Source of the DNA: an uncultured Candidatus Peregrinibacteria bacterium | GTDB taxonomy: Bacteria > Patescibacteriota > Gracilibacteria > Peribacterales > Peribacteraceae | Assembly: GCA_913054215.1 (NCBI GenBank) | Contig: CAJXJE010000051.1 | Span: 1 to 5,749, forward strand | Length of the DNA: 5,749 nucleotides | Reading direction: 5' to 3' | In this document: positions 1 through 5,070 of the stretch, in pieces | Layout of the letters: each line of letters begins with the position of its first letter | How positions within the stretch are numbered: the first letter of the stretch is position 1 | The notes under the pieces: model-generated | What the model saw: only the letters and a program-made list of their open reading frames with translations | Databases searched by the model: none | Told to the model about the DNA's origin: nothing | Program-made: the position numbers and the translations under genes

Positions 1-1
1 T

Positions 2-262
2 AATGCGTACGGGGCGCAGCAGCAAAGTTTTGTGGATCAGATTGCCGTCGAAGGCATCGGTACTATCGATGCCACGTTTATTCGCGCGCCAATCATCACA
101 CGTACAGGAGAGGAAGTTTCTATTCTTGCATCTCATAAAGAGCATCCAGTTCTTTTGCAACAAGGTAGAATCATCGCTTCGACATTTCACCCAGAAATAG
201 GATCGCAACTAGCTATACATTCGCTGTTTCTAGAAAGTCTCGCTCCGTTGAAGATCAAGTAA
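2..262 (+). CDS. pdxT: PdxT, glutaminase subunit of PLP synthase (C-terminal part)
   Basis: The last 86 codons of a gene that begins before the window. PdxT hydrolyses glutamine and passes the ammonia to PdxS, which makes pyridoxal 5'-phosphate from ribose 5-phosphate and glyceraldehyde 3-phosphate in the cytoplasm. What is visible: the NAYG start of this segment (family: RNAFGR), FIRAPII (family: VFIRAPxI), then PVLLQQGRIIASTFHPE, the hallmark end of the family. In FHPE the His codon at 188-190 and Glu codon at 194-196 are the expected second and third members of the Cys-His-Glu triad; the nucleophile Cys lies upstream, outside the window. The family is about 190 residues, so a little under half is present. 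A GTG at 32 is internal, since the conserved sequence continues upstream of it. The stop TAA is at 260-262. A pdxS gene is likely upstream, but this cannot be seen. The closest alternative, another class I amidotransferase such as HisH, fits the FIRAP and FHPE context less well. Confidence 0.93.
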   Translation, partial: NAYGAQQQSFVDQIAVEGIGTIDATFIRAPIITRTGEEVSILASHKEHPVLLQQGRIIASTFHPEIGSQLAIHSLFLESLAPLKIK

Positions 263-263
263 A

Positions 264-287
264 ACTGTTGTAATATTGAACAACAGT
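264..287 (+). promoter_or_regulatory. Perfect inverted repeat spanning the pdxT/hydrolase junction and the GTG start
   Basis: ACTGTTGT at 264-271 and ACAACAGT at 280-287 are exact reverse complements separated by 8 nt. The repeat begins one base after the pdxT stop and its right arm covers the first two bases of the GTG at 286. It contains TAATAT at 271-276, a possible -10 element about 9 nt upstream of the start. On the plus strand no T-tract follows, so it is a poor intrinsic terminator in that direction; on the minus strand it is followed by TTTT. It could be an operator, a hairpin hiding the start codon, or a weak terminator. The repeat itself is certain; its role is a guess. Confidence 0.45.
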
Positions 288-1371
288 GTTACGTATATAT
301 ATCCCTTTTGCGCTTGGCATACTACTTCTGCAACCATTTTCAGCTTTTGCTGAGGGCTATCCGGATACTACTGCTCAAAAGCAAATTGGGATCTATCTTA
401 CGGCGACCAATGCTGGAGATGAGGAGTTTGTCTATGGCGTGATCGATCGTCTTGTCCAGCGTGGCATTCCTGCTTTGGTATTTGATGTGAAGGATCACTA
501 CGTCTATTTCGATAGCGAATCCAATCTTGCGAATGAAGCAAATCTTGTGGTTCCTCTTATCGATCTACCTGCTCTTATTGCAAAGGCGCATGAGAATGGG
601 ATCTACACTATTGCTCGTTATGTCGCGGTACGAGATAAGTATCTTGGTAGAGCGTTTCCACAGACGCGTATGTCTGATCCTCTTACTGGCGACCCGCTGC
701 AGACAGATTGGGTGCATCCATCACATGAGACGGTTTTGGAATACAATCGTCAGCTTATCGGGGAAATCGCACGAGCCGGTGTGGATGAAATCAATCTAGA
801 TTATATTCGCTATCCGACAGACATTCTTGCTTCGCTTTCTACGATGACTACTGCGGAAAAGATTGTGCATCTCGAAGCGTTTGTGCGTATGGCACGTCGT
901 GCCATTGATATGTCAGGGGCAGATACCAACCTTGGGATAAGTACGTATGCCATATTGGGTTGGTATTTCGATAGTACGGTTGCAAACATTGGACAGGACA
1001 TTGTTCGCTTTGCACCATTCGTAGATGTCATTTCTCCTATGGCGTATCCGCAGACATTTGCCAAAGGTGCGTATTTCAATCCCGCTTTGCACCCACGTAC
1101 TAGAGAGTATTATCTGGTTCGAAATACCCTCGAAGGGTACATAGAACTTCTTGGAGAGCACGCGTGGAAGTTGCGTCCGTGGATTCAGGGATATTATGTC
1201 AATACAGGGGATATGACCGAACAAATTGCAGCCGTATACGACTCGGGTCTTTGTGGATTTACCGTATGGAGTGCGAGTAATTACTATCAGCCGCTCTATA
1301 GTTCTCTCCCGCATACTTCTGTACCCAGTCGGTGCACTATACGAGAGAACGTGGCTTTGGCTATTGAATAA
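286..1371 (+). CDS. Secreted putative glycoside hydrolase, DUF4015-type TIM barrel
   Basis: A 361-residue exported protein that resembles the DUF4015 putative glycosyl hydrolase family (PF13200) along most of its length. Residues 1-22 form a signal peptide: basic start, hydrophobic IPFALGILLL core, likely cleavage after SAFA before EGYP. Family landmarks: KQIGIYLTA at the first strand; LVFDVKDH near 65-71; ARYVAVRDKYLGRAFPQ; DWVHPSHE; DEINLDYIRYP at 167-177, where the acidic residues are the best candidates for catalysis; ISPMAYP at 249-255; LRPWIQGYY from 296; and GFTVWSASNYY from 324, which ends the barrel. Substrate is unknown; a surface or environmental polysaccharide is likely. The GTG start is forced: an in-frame TGA lies at 277-279 and the reading from GTG gives a proper signal peptide. 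No Shine-Dalgarno sequence is visible. C323 and C350 are the only cysteines and could form a disulfide. The gene is 23 nt from pdxT, but the functions are unrelated. Confidence 0.88.
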   Translation: MLRIYIPFALGILLLQPFSAFAEGYPDTTAQKQIGIYLTATNAGDEEFVYGVIDRLVQRGIPALVFDVKDHYVYFDSESNLANEANLVVPLIDLPALIAKAHENGIYTIARYVAVRDKYLGRAFPQTRMSDPLTGDPLQTDWVHPSHETVLEYNRQLIGEIARAGVDEINLDYIRYPTDILASLSTMTTAEKIVHLEAFVRMARRAIDMSGADTNLGISTYAILGWYFDSTVANIGQDIVRFAPFVDVISPMAYPQTFAKGAYFNPALHPRTREYYLVRNTLEGYIELLGEHAWKLRPWIQGYYVNTGDMTEQIAAVYDSGLCGFTVWSASNYYQPLYSSLPHTSVPSRCTIRENVALAIE

Positions 1372-1376
1372 CGTTT

Positions 1377-1412
1377 GGGTTCACTGAAACCTAGAATTCG
1401 AACCCGTTCTAG
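1377..1412 (+). other. Possible H-type pseudoknot or alternative hairpins in the intergenic gap
   Basis: Two perfect 6-bp complementary pairs interleave here: GGGTTC (1377-1382) with GAACCC (1400-1405), and CTAGAA (1391-1396) with TTCTAG (1407-1412). The order of the arms (first, second, first, second) is that of an H-type pseudoknot, or of two mutually exclusive hairpins. The element lies just after the hydrolase stop codon and 40 nt before the next ATG. No T-tract follows, so it is not a standard intrinsic terminator. Short complementary arms can arise by chance, so a structural role is uncertain. Confidence 0.3.
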
Positions 1413-1451
1413 CGCATAGTGTTTGCCCTCTTTGAGATTCCACTTTTCGTT

Positions 1452-2095
1452 ATGATTTACCTTCGTCGAACTCTTGTATCAATAGTCGTTGGATCTTTTG
1501 TGATTGCTCCGACTGTCCGAGCAATACAGAGTGTGTTCCTTCTGGTCAGTGCTACTCCTGTAATCCCATAGATGAGGGCCCTAGTTGTCCAAGTGGAACT
1601 ACAGGCAATAAGTCTGATTGTGAGTCACAGTGTCCGAGTGACGGTATCTGCATAGAGGAGAGTGGATGCTTTAGTTGCGTGGTAGTCAACTGCCCAAGTG
1701 ATACGTTTAGAGACGTGTGTCCAAGTAGCTGCAGTATTGGTTGTGACGTTGTGGGTGAGCAACACGGTGTGCAGTGTTTCCAGTGTAAGCAAGATTGCTC
1801 TACGGTTTGTGCAGAGAATGATTACGGACCTGCAGACACCGACCACTCCGATTCTATTCTTTCCGAACTCAATGGATACAGTTGTGTTTCTGGTGCCAAT
1901 ATCAGTATTCAGACAGCGACGATCGGAGACTGTAGTTGCATAGGGCAGTACAGCCTTACCGTTGATACCACACCTCCGGTGTGTGCAGGAACTCCTTGTG
2001 GAGATGTTGTATGTGGAGGTTCTGCCCGTTGCCCAGGAGGGCCGAACGAAACGATTACGGTAAACTGCAACTGGGGTGGATGGGAGAAACTGTAG
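1452..2095 (+). CDS. Secreted cysteine-rich repeat protein, interrupted by an apparent one-base frameshift
   Basis: Family not recognised. ATG at 1452 opens a frame encoding a signal-peptide-like start: MIYLRRTLVS, then a hydrophobic IVVGSFVIA stretch, then APTVRA as a possible cleavage region. That frame stops at TAG 1569-1571. The frame offset by -1 is open from 1436 to TAG 2093-2095 and has no start codon before GTG 1679. It encodes about 197 residues from 1502 with 27 Cys (28 if TGT 1499 counts), roughly 14 percent. It contains three degenerate Cys modules (1505-1561, 1619-1678, 1730-1786), then a Cys-poor stretch, then a second Cys cluster ending GGWEKL. Joining the frames gives a normal secreted protein of about 214 residues. 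The junction must lie between about 1490 and 1525; the TTTT run at 1496-1499 is one candidate site. A real mutation, a sequencing error or recoding are all possible. Disulfide-stabilised surface or extracellular protein is the likely role (inference). Confidence 0.65.
1505..1786 (+). repeat. Three degenerate Cys modules within the secreted protein
   Basis: Module 1 (1505-1561) contains CPSNTECVPSGQCYSC and module 2 (1619-1678) contains CPSDGICIEESGCFSC: both 16 residues, Cys positions identical, each ending in C-aromatic-S-C and preceded by DC plus a nearby residue or two. Module 3 (1730-1786) is more diverged and ends in QCFQC. The tripeptide CPS occurs five times, with codons at 1514, 1586, 1631, 1691 and 1718, giving a recurrent TGTCCRAGY-like DNA motif. 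The two best modules are 117 nt (39 codons) apart. The regular pattern supports coding in this frame from about 1505, upstream of any available start codon in that frame. Confidence 0.6.
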
Positions 2096-2126
2096 AAACA
2101 CCAGTTCCGTCCTGTTATTGTATAAA

Positions 2127-4622
2127 TTATTTATTCAATATATTCATGAGCCTATCCTCAATATCATAGATCACCTGTTGAAACTCTGATGTCCCAACGA
2201 TCCTATTAATCTGATACAGCCCTCCAGAGAAGATCAAATATCCAAGTACGATAAAGATTACTCCAGAGACCAGCGTTGTAGAGTGGATCTTCCATGTTCC
2301 AATGGTGACCTCTTTTCCCTTCAAAACTTTCCAAACCTTTCCGTTTTTTGGAAGCGTTTGGAGTACGCCAGAAAGTGCAACCAGTGGGATACCAAGTCCT
2401 ATTCCATAACTCATTAGCAGGAGTCCTCCTTGCACAGAAGATTGCAGCTGTGCCGCTAGGGCGAGAATAGCCAGCAAGATTGGTCCGACACAGGGAGTCC
2501 AAGCAAGTCCCAATGTGCCACCAAAGAAAAATGCACTGAGAGCGGTTTTCGGTGTGTCCATTTGTATGCCAATGCCTTTGAATCCTTTTCCAGAGAGCAT
2601 CGCTATACCTGCGATGATTATTATTGCACCACTGAGCTCGGTGATCATTGTGAGTTTTCCCCGAAGCAGTACTCCGATAGCAGATGAAGACATTCCAAGC
2701 AGTGTAAACAGTACAATCAGTCCTGCGAGAAAACTGGTCGTCATCAGCAGTTGCTTTTTACGATCGGTCTGGAGCATCGCTGCAACGTAAGCAGGAAGGA
2801 TTGGAAGAGTGCATGGAGAGAGGAACGATAAGAGGCCCGCCAGCATCGCTATCGCGAAAAGAACAAGTGGAAAGAGGAAAGTGGAAGAAGAGTTACGAGT
2901 TACGAGTTGCGAGTTGGTAGATGGGACAAATACGTTGGGTTGGGCAGCTTGTGGTAGGGGATCGGTATAGACAAAGAAGTTCTCCTGACCTGCTACATCG
3001 ATCAATGAGATCTCTTCACTGCGTTCTTCGTAGACTCTAATCAAATCATCATCCAGAATCTTTTGTGCGCAGAGGTAGATAAAATATCCATCATCCATAA
3101 AAGGGCTAGATCTACTGAGGATTCCCATGGTTTTCATGGCTGCACTAAAGTATCTCAGGTCTGAGGTTTCCTGGCACAGATTCAGCATCCCATTTTGTTC
3201 GTTGGGTTTATCAAAAAGCCTTAGTTCTGCAGTGTTATAGAGTTTGGTATCACGAGAATTTCTTTCGAAGAACCCTCCTCCAAACCAGTCGTAGTTATTC
3301 CGTAGTACGTAGTCGGCGAGGCGTACAGCTTCGAATTTGTATCTCTCATTGTTGGTGGCGTTGTATCCATCCATGAGGGCTACGAGGAGTGGGCCACTAT
3401 CAATAATATTCCCTTGCACACCTTTTTCTCCTTCTGGTGAGAGGAAGTGGTAGGGGCCATTTTCATCGATCATTTCTTCAATAAACAGATCCAAGGATTT
3501 TGTTGCCATAGTTTCTATCTCTTTTGATCTTCGAATGGTCGCAACATCAAACATGGCGATGATGGCGTCGGCGTTCCAGTCGGTATATTTTGTTTTTTCG
3601 ACCCGTAGCTCCGTAGGGTCACGATCGACTTGGCCGAAATAGACGTGTTCTGTGTAGGCATCACTATCCCCATAAAATCCTCCATTTTGGTCGTCATAAA
3701 ACCAATTCTTAAAAAACTCTATTGTCTTATCCGTTACTTCTTTTGCGAGAGGAGACCTCGTTGCGTCGTTGAGTCTTGCATAGAGCTGTAAGAGTTTTGC
3801 ATTATCGTAGAGCATCTTCTCGTAGTGTGGTGGTGTGTAGTTTCTTGTAGTTCCATAGCGATGAAATCCTCCGAATACAGGATCATATAAATTGTAGTTC
3901 GTTTCGATCTCTTCGATTTTTGTGTACTGACCTTCGAGTGTTTTCTCGACCATCTGGAGCCACTGTTTATCATTTGATTTAAGATATTGATCCAAGAAGG
4001 CCATGTGCATTCTGGGTTGCGGAAACTTTCGCCCTTCTCCAAACCCTCCATATACTGGGTCAAACCTGCGTTTTCCTTGGTCAACATATAGACGATTGAA
4101 TGTTGCCAAGCCACTTGCGTTTGGGATTCTTGCTTTGGTTTTTTTGTACTGAGGTACATCAACAGACGTAAATGCACCTTGATTGACGTATCCCACAGCT
4201 CCTATGAGGTTTTCTAAGAACGTAGGGACAGGGCGAACCCCAGAGAATCCCCAGATACGTTCCCGACTCGGTGTCATCAATGTAGAAGAGGGCCAACCTC
4301 CTTCGAGATACTGACGGGTAAGATCTTGTCTCTTATCCGCATCGACATAGATGGGAATGTAATTTTCGTTAATATAGGTATAAATCTCTGTATTAAACAG
4401 ATATTCTTCACTTTCGAGCACCTGACACCAGTGACACCACGAAGGCGCAGTGAGGAGCATATAAATAGGCTTATTTTGCTCTATGGCTTCGTTAAAGGCG
4501 TCTGTTCCATAATTTCGCCATTCAATAAGGGGTTTGAGTCTTTCTGCTTCCTCGTAGGAGTAGTGATCCCTGGCTTCTACGGATGGGATAGCGACCAACA
4601 AAGCTAAAAGTAGAGAGATCAT
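2127..4622 (-). CDS. Exported DUF255/YyaL-type thioredoxin fused to a CcdA/DsbD transmembrane domain
   Basis: An 831-residue predicted thiol-disulfide membrane protein. Residues 1-17 are a signal peptide (MISLLLALLVAIP, cleavage after VEA). Residues about 30-165 match the DUF255 thioredoxin-like domain, with KPIYMLL and the active site C63-H-W-C66. Residues about 170-540 resemble the helical barrel of YyaL/SPATA20 proteins: YGGFGEGRKFPQP (191-203), YDPVFGGFHRY (246-256), PPHYEKMLYDNAKL (264-277), GGFYGDSDA. A low-complexity linker (555-580) leads to a six-helix CcdA/DsbD domain (582-800) with LSPCTLPILPAY (C604) and WTPCVGPILL (C711), the pair that carries electrons across the membrane. An N-out, six-helix topology puts CHWC outside. 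By analogy with DsbD, cytoplasmic thioredoxin would reduce C604/C711, which would reduce CHWC. The usual YyaL protein has no CcdA domain; DsbD places its thioredoxin domain after the membrane part. No Shine-Dalgarno sequence; a strong extended -10 lies 6 nt upstream. Convergent with the Cys-rich gene, 31 nt between stops. Confidence 0.9.
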   Translation of the reverse strand: MISLLLALLVAIPSVEARDHYSYEEAERLKPLIEWRNYGTDAFNEAIEQNKPIYMLLTAPSWCHWCQVLESEEYLFNTEIYTYINENYIPIYVDADKRQDLTRQYLEGGWPSSTLMTPSRERIWGFSGVRPVPTFLENLIGAVGYVNQGAFTSVDVPQYKKTKARIPNASGLATFNRLYVDQGKRRFDPVYGGFGEGRKFPQPRMHMAFLDQYLKSNDKQWLQMVEKTLEGQYTKIEEIETNYNLYDPVFGGFHRYGTTRNYTPPHYEKMLYDNAKLLQLYARLNDATRSPLAKEVTDKTIEFFKNWFYDDQNGGFYGDSDAYTEHVYFGQVDRDPTELRVEKTKYTDWNADAIIAMFDVATIRRSKEIETMATKSLDLFIEEMIDENGPYHFLSPEGEKGVQGNIIDSGPLLVALMDGYNATNNERYKFEAVRLADYVLRNNYDWFGGGFFERNSRDTKLYNTAELRLFDKPNEQNGMLNLCQETSDLRYFSAAMKTMGILSRSSPFMDDGYFIYLCAQKILDDDLIRVYEERSEEISLIDVAGQENFFVYTDPLPQAAQPNVFVPSTNSQLVTRNSSSTFLFPLVLFAIAMLAGLLSFLSPCTLPILPAYVAAMLQTDRKKQLLMTTSFLAGLIVLFTLLGMSSSAIGVLLRGKLTMITELSGAIIIIAGIAMLSGKGFKGIGIQMDTPKTALSAFFFGGTLGLAWTPCVGPILLAILALAAQLQSSVQGGLLLMSYGIGLGIPLVALSGVLQTLPKNGKVWKVLKGKEVTIGTWKIHSTTLVSGVIFIVLGYLIFSGGLYQINRIVGTSEFQQVIYDIEDRLMNILNK
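2890..2915. repeat. Heptameric direct repeat, GAGTT every 7 bp, in the fusion-gene linker
   Basis: GAGTT occurs four times at exact 7-bp spacing (2890, 2897, 2904, 2911), with AC, AC and GC between copies. It lies in the part of the fusion gene encoding NSQLVTRNSS, between the soluble domain and the first CcdA helix. Because 7 is not a multiple of 3, each copy is read in a different frame, so the repeat is conserved as DNA and not as a peptide repeat. The linker is a tolerant site for such an insertion or expansion. It may be a slippage product or one copy of a dispersed repeat. Confidence 0.6.
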
Positions 4623-4628
4623 GCTTGT

Positions 4629-4637
4629 ATCATAGCA
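4629..4637 (-). promoter_or_regulatory. Extended -10 promoter of the thioredoxin-CcdA gene, probably leaderless
   Basis: On the minus strand the sequence TGCTATGAT reads TGn plus TATGAT, one base from the consensus TATAAT, with the extended -10 TG in the right place. Exactly 6 nt separate it from the ATG at 4622, so transcription would start at or next to the first base of the start codon. No clear -35 box is seen at 17-18 nt spacing, which extended -10 promoters can tolerate. No Shine-Dalgarno sequence is present, in keeping with a leaderless mRNA. Confidence 0.55.
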
Positions 4638-4678
4638 GAGACCCTATACACTCTATTGGTAAGCTTAGTTTTGATGAG

Positions 4679-4723
4679 GTAGAAATGCTTCTCCCAGGGT
4701 TACGGTTACATTTCTACTTTTTT
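4679..4723 (+). promoter_or_regulatory. Leader hairpin plus T-tract upstream of the cold-shock gene
   Basis: GTAGAAATG (4679-4687) and CATTTCTAC (4709-4717) are perfect 9-bp complements around a 21-nt loop, directly followed by TTTTTT (4718-4723). The form is that of an intrinsic terminator, though the stem is AT-rich. The nearest upstream gene is divergent, so the only plus-strand transcript it could affect is that of the cold-shock gene, whose ATG is 13 nt beyond the T-tract. The loop holds a direct repeat, GGTTACGGTTAC. An attenuator or temperature-sensitive leader is plausible, since cold-shock mRNAs often have structured leaders; this requires a promoter upstream of 4679, for which TATACA at 4645-4650 is a weak -10 candidate. 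Confidence 0.45.
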
Positions 4724-4736
4724 ACTCCACAACTAT

Positions 4737-4943
4737 ATGGAGACAGGTGTTATCAAGAAGCTACTCAATGGCTTCGGATTTATTTCTCGAGAAGGCAGCG
4801 ATGACCTTTTCTTTCACTCAGCAGATCTTGTTGACGTGCAGTTCGACGAACTCCAAGAGGGAGACGAACTTCAGTTCGAGGTTGGTAGCGGTCCAAAAGG
4901 CCCTAAAGCTGACAAGGTTTCAAGAGCAGGATCTGGAGAATAA
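4737..4943 (+). CDS. Cold-shock domain protein (CspA family)
   Basis: A 68-residue single cold-shock domain, the usual length for the family. These small beta-barrel proteins bind single-stranded RNA and DNA in the cytoplasm and act as RNA chaperones. Landmarks: TGVIKKL for the first strand, RNP1 as NGFGFIS (11-17), RNP2 as LFFHS (24-28), then LQEGDELQFEVGSGPKGPKADKV, typical of the fourth and fifth strands. The common KWF motif of CspA is KKL here, so one of the stacking aromatics is absent; related short variants with an FFH-type RNP2 also have this form. ATG 4737 gives the expected N-terminus. There is no Shine-Dalgarno sequence in the preceding 20 nt, but a hairpin and T-tract lie just upstream. 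A strong terminator follows 17 nt after the stop, so the gene is monocistronic. Confidence 0.93.
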   Translation: METGVIKKLLNGFGFISREGSDDLFFHSADLVDVQFDELQEGDELQFEVGSGPKGPKADKVSRAGSGE

Positions 4944-4960
4944 TTCTCTCTGAACTTTTA

Positions 4961-4995
4961 AAAGGCACACTGGCGAAAGCTCGTGTGCTTTTTTT
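4961..4995 (+). terminator. Rho-independent terminator of the cold-shock gene
   Basis: GCACAC (4965-4970) pairs with GTGTGC (4983-4988); the stem can extend outward because A residues 4961-4963 face the T-tract. Inside, GC-GAAA-GC (4973-4980) forms a small stem capped by a GNRA tetraloop. Seven T residues (4989-4995) follow at once. Position, 17 nt after the cold-shock stop codon, fits transcription end for that gene. Confidence 0.88.
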
Positions 4996-5008
4996 ATGAG
5001 AAGGATAA

Positions 5009-5038
5009 CAAGAAGCGGTCAAGTTATATGACTTCTTG
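5009..5038 (+). promoter_or_regulatory. Interrupted inverted repeat upstream of the second Cys-rich gene
   Basis: CAAGAAG (5009-5015) pairs with CTTCTTG (5032-5038), and after a CGG bulge TCA (5019-5021) pairs with TGA (5029-5031), around a 7-nt AGTTATA loop. It lies between the cold-shock terminator and the next ATG. No T-tract follows, so a second terminator is unlikely; an operator for the downstream gene or a chance hairpin are the alternatives. Confidence 0.3.
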
Positions 5039-5044
5039 ATTCTT

Positions 5045-5053
5045 TGGTGTAAT
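5045..5053 (+). promoter_or_regulatory. Possible extended -10 for the second Cys-rich gene
   Basis: TGG followed by TGTAAT has the extended -10 form (TGn then a hexamer one base from TATAAT). It would start transcription near 5060 and give a leader of about 10 nt before ATG 5071. No convincing -35 box is visible. TATAAA at 5066-5071 overlaps the start codon and is too close to serve that ATG. Confidence 0.28.
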
Positions 5054-5070
5054 GCTACCCTTGACTATAA

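Noticed and set aside
913..1314. Minus-strand ORF of 133 codons
   Set aside because: It lies wholly inside the hydrolase gene, whose motifs are clear, and its own translation shows no recognisable domain.
1391..1412. Minus-strand GGTTCGAATTC resembles a tRNA T-arm
   Set aside because: The flanking sequence has no matching 7-bp acceptor stem, D-arm or anticodon arm at tRNA spacing, so neither a tRNA nor a clear tRNA-end attachment site is supported.
1451..1456. TATGAT as the promoter -10 of the Cys-rich gene
   Set aside because: It overlaps the ATG at 1452, so transcription would begin after the start codon. No -35 at proper spacing was seen.
1452..1475. Twin-arginine signal in MIYLRRTLV
   Set aside because: RR followed by x-hydrophobic-hydrophobic fits only the core of the Tat motif; the preceding residues do not match and two basic residues are normal in a Sec n-region.
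1496..1502. Programmed -1 frameshift site in the Cys-rich gene
   Set aside because: The T-run TTTT followed by GTG does not make a canonical X-XXY-YYZ heptamer in the signal-peptide frame, and no downstream stimulatory structure was evident. A mutation or sequencing error is simpler.
1625..2101. Minus-strand ORF of 158 codons opposite the Cys-rich gene
   Set aside because: The plus strand shows modular Cys repeats, whereas this frame is Thr/Arg-rich shadow sequence without motifs.
2088..2106. AACTG/CAGTT hairpin as a bidirectional terminator between the convergent genes
   Set aside because: The stem is only 5 bp and neither strand has an adjacent T-tract.
286..4943. Recoded UGA (Gly) as in Gracilibacteria and SR1
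   Set aside because: The long genes use GGN glycine codons throughout with no in-frame TGA at conserved Gly positions, and every visible stop is TAA or TAG, which is compatible with either code but gives no evidence of recoding.
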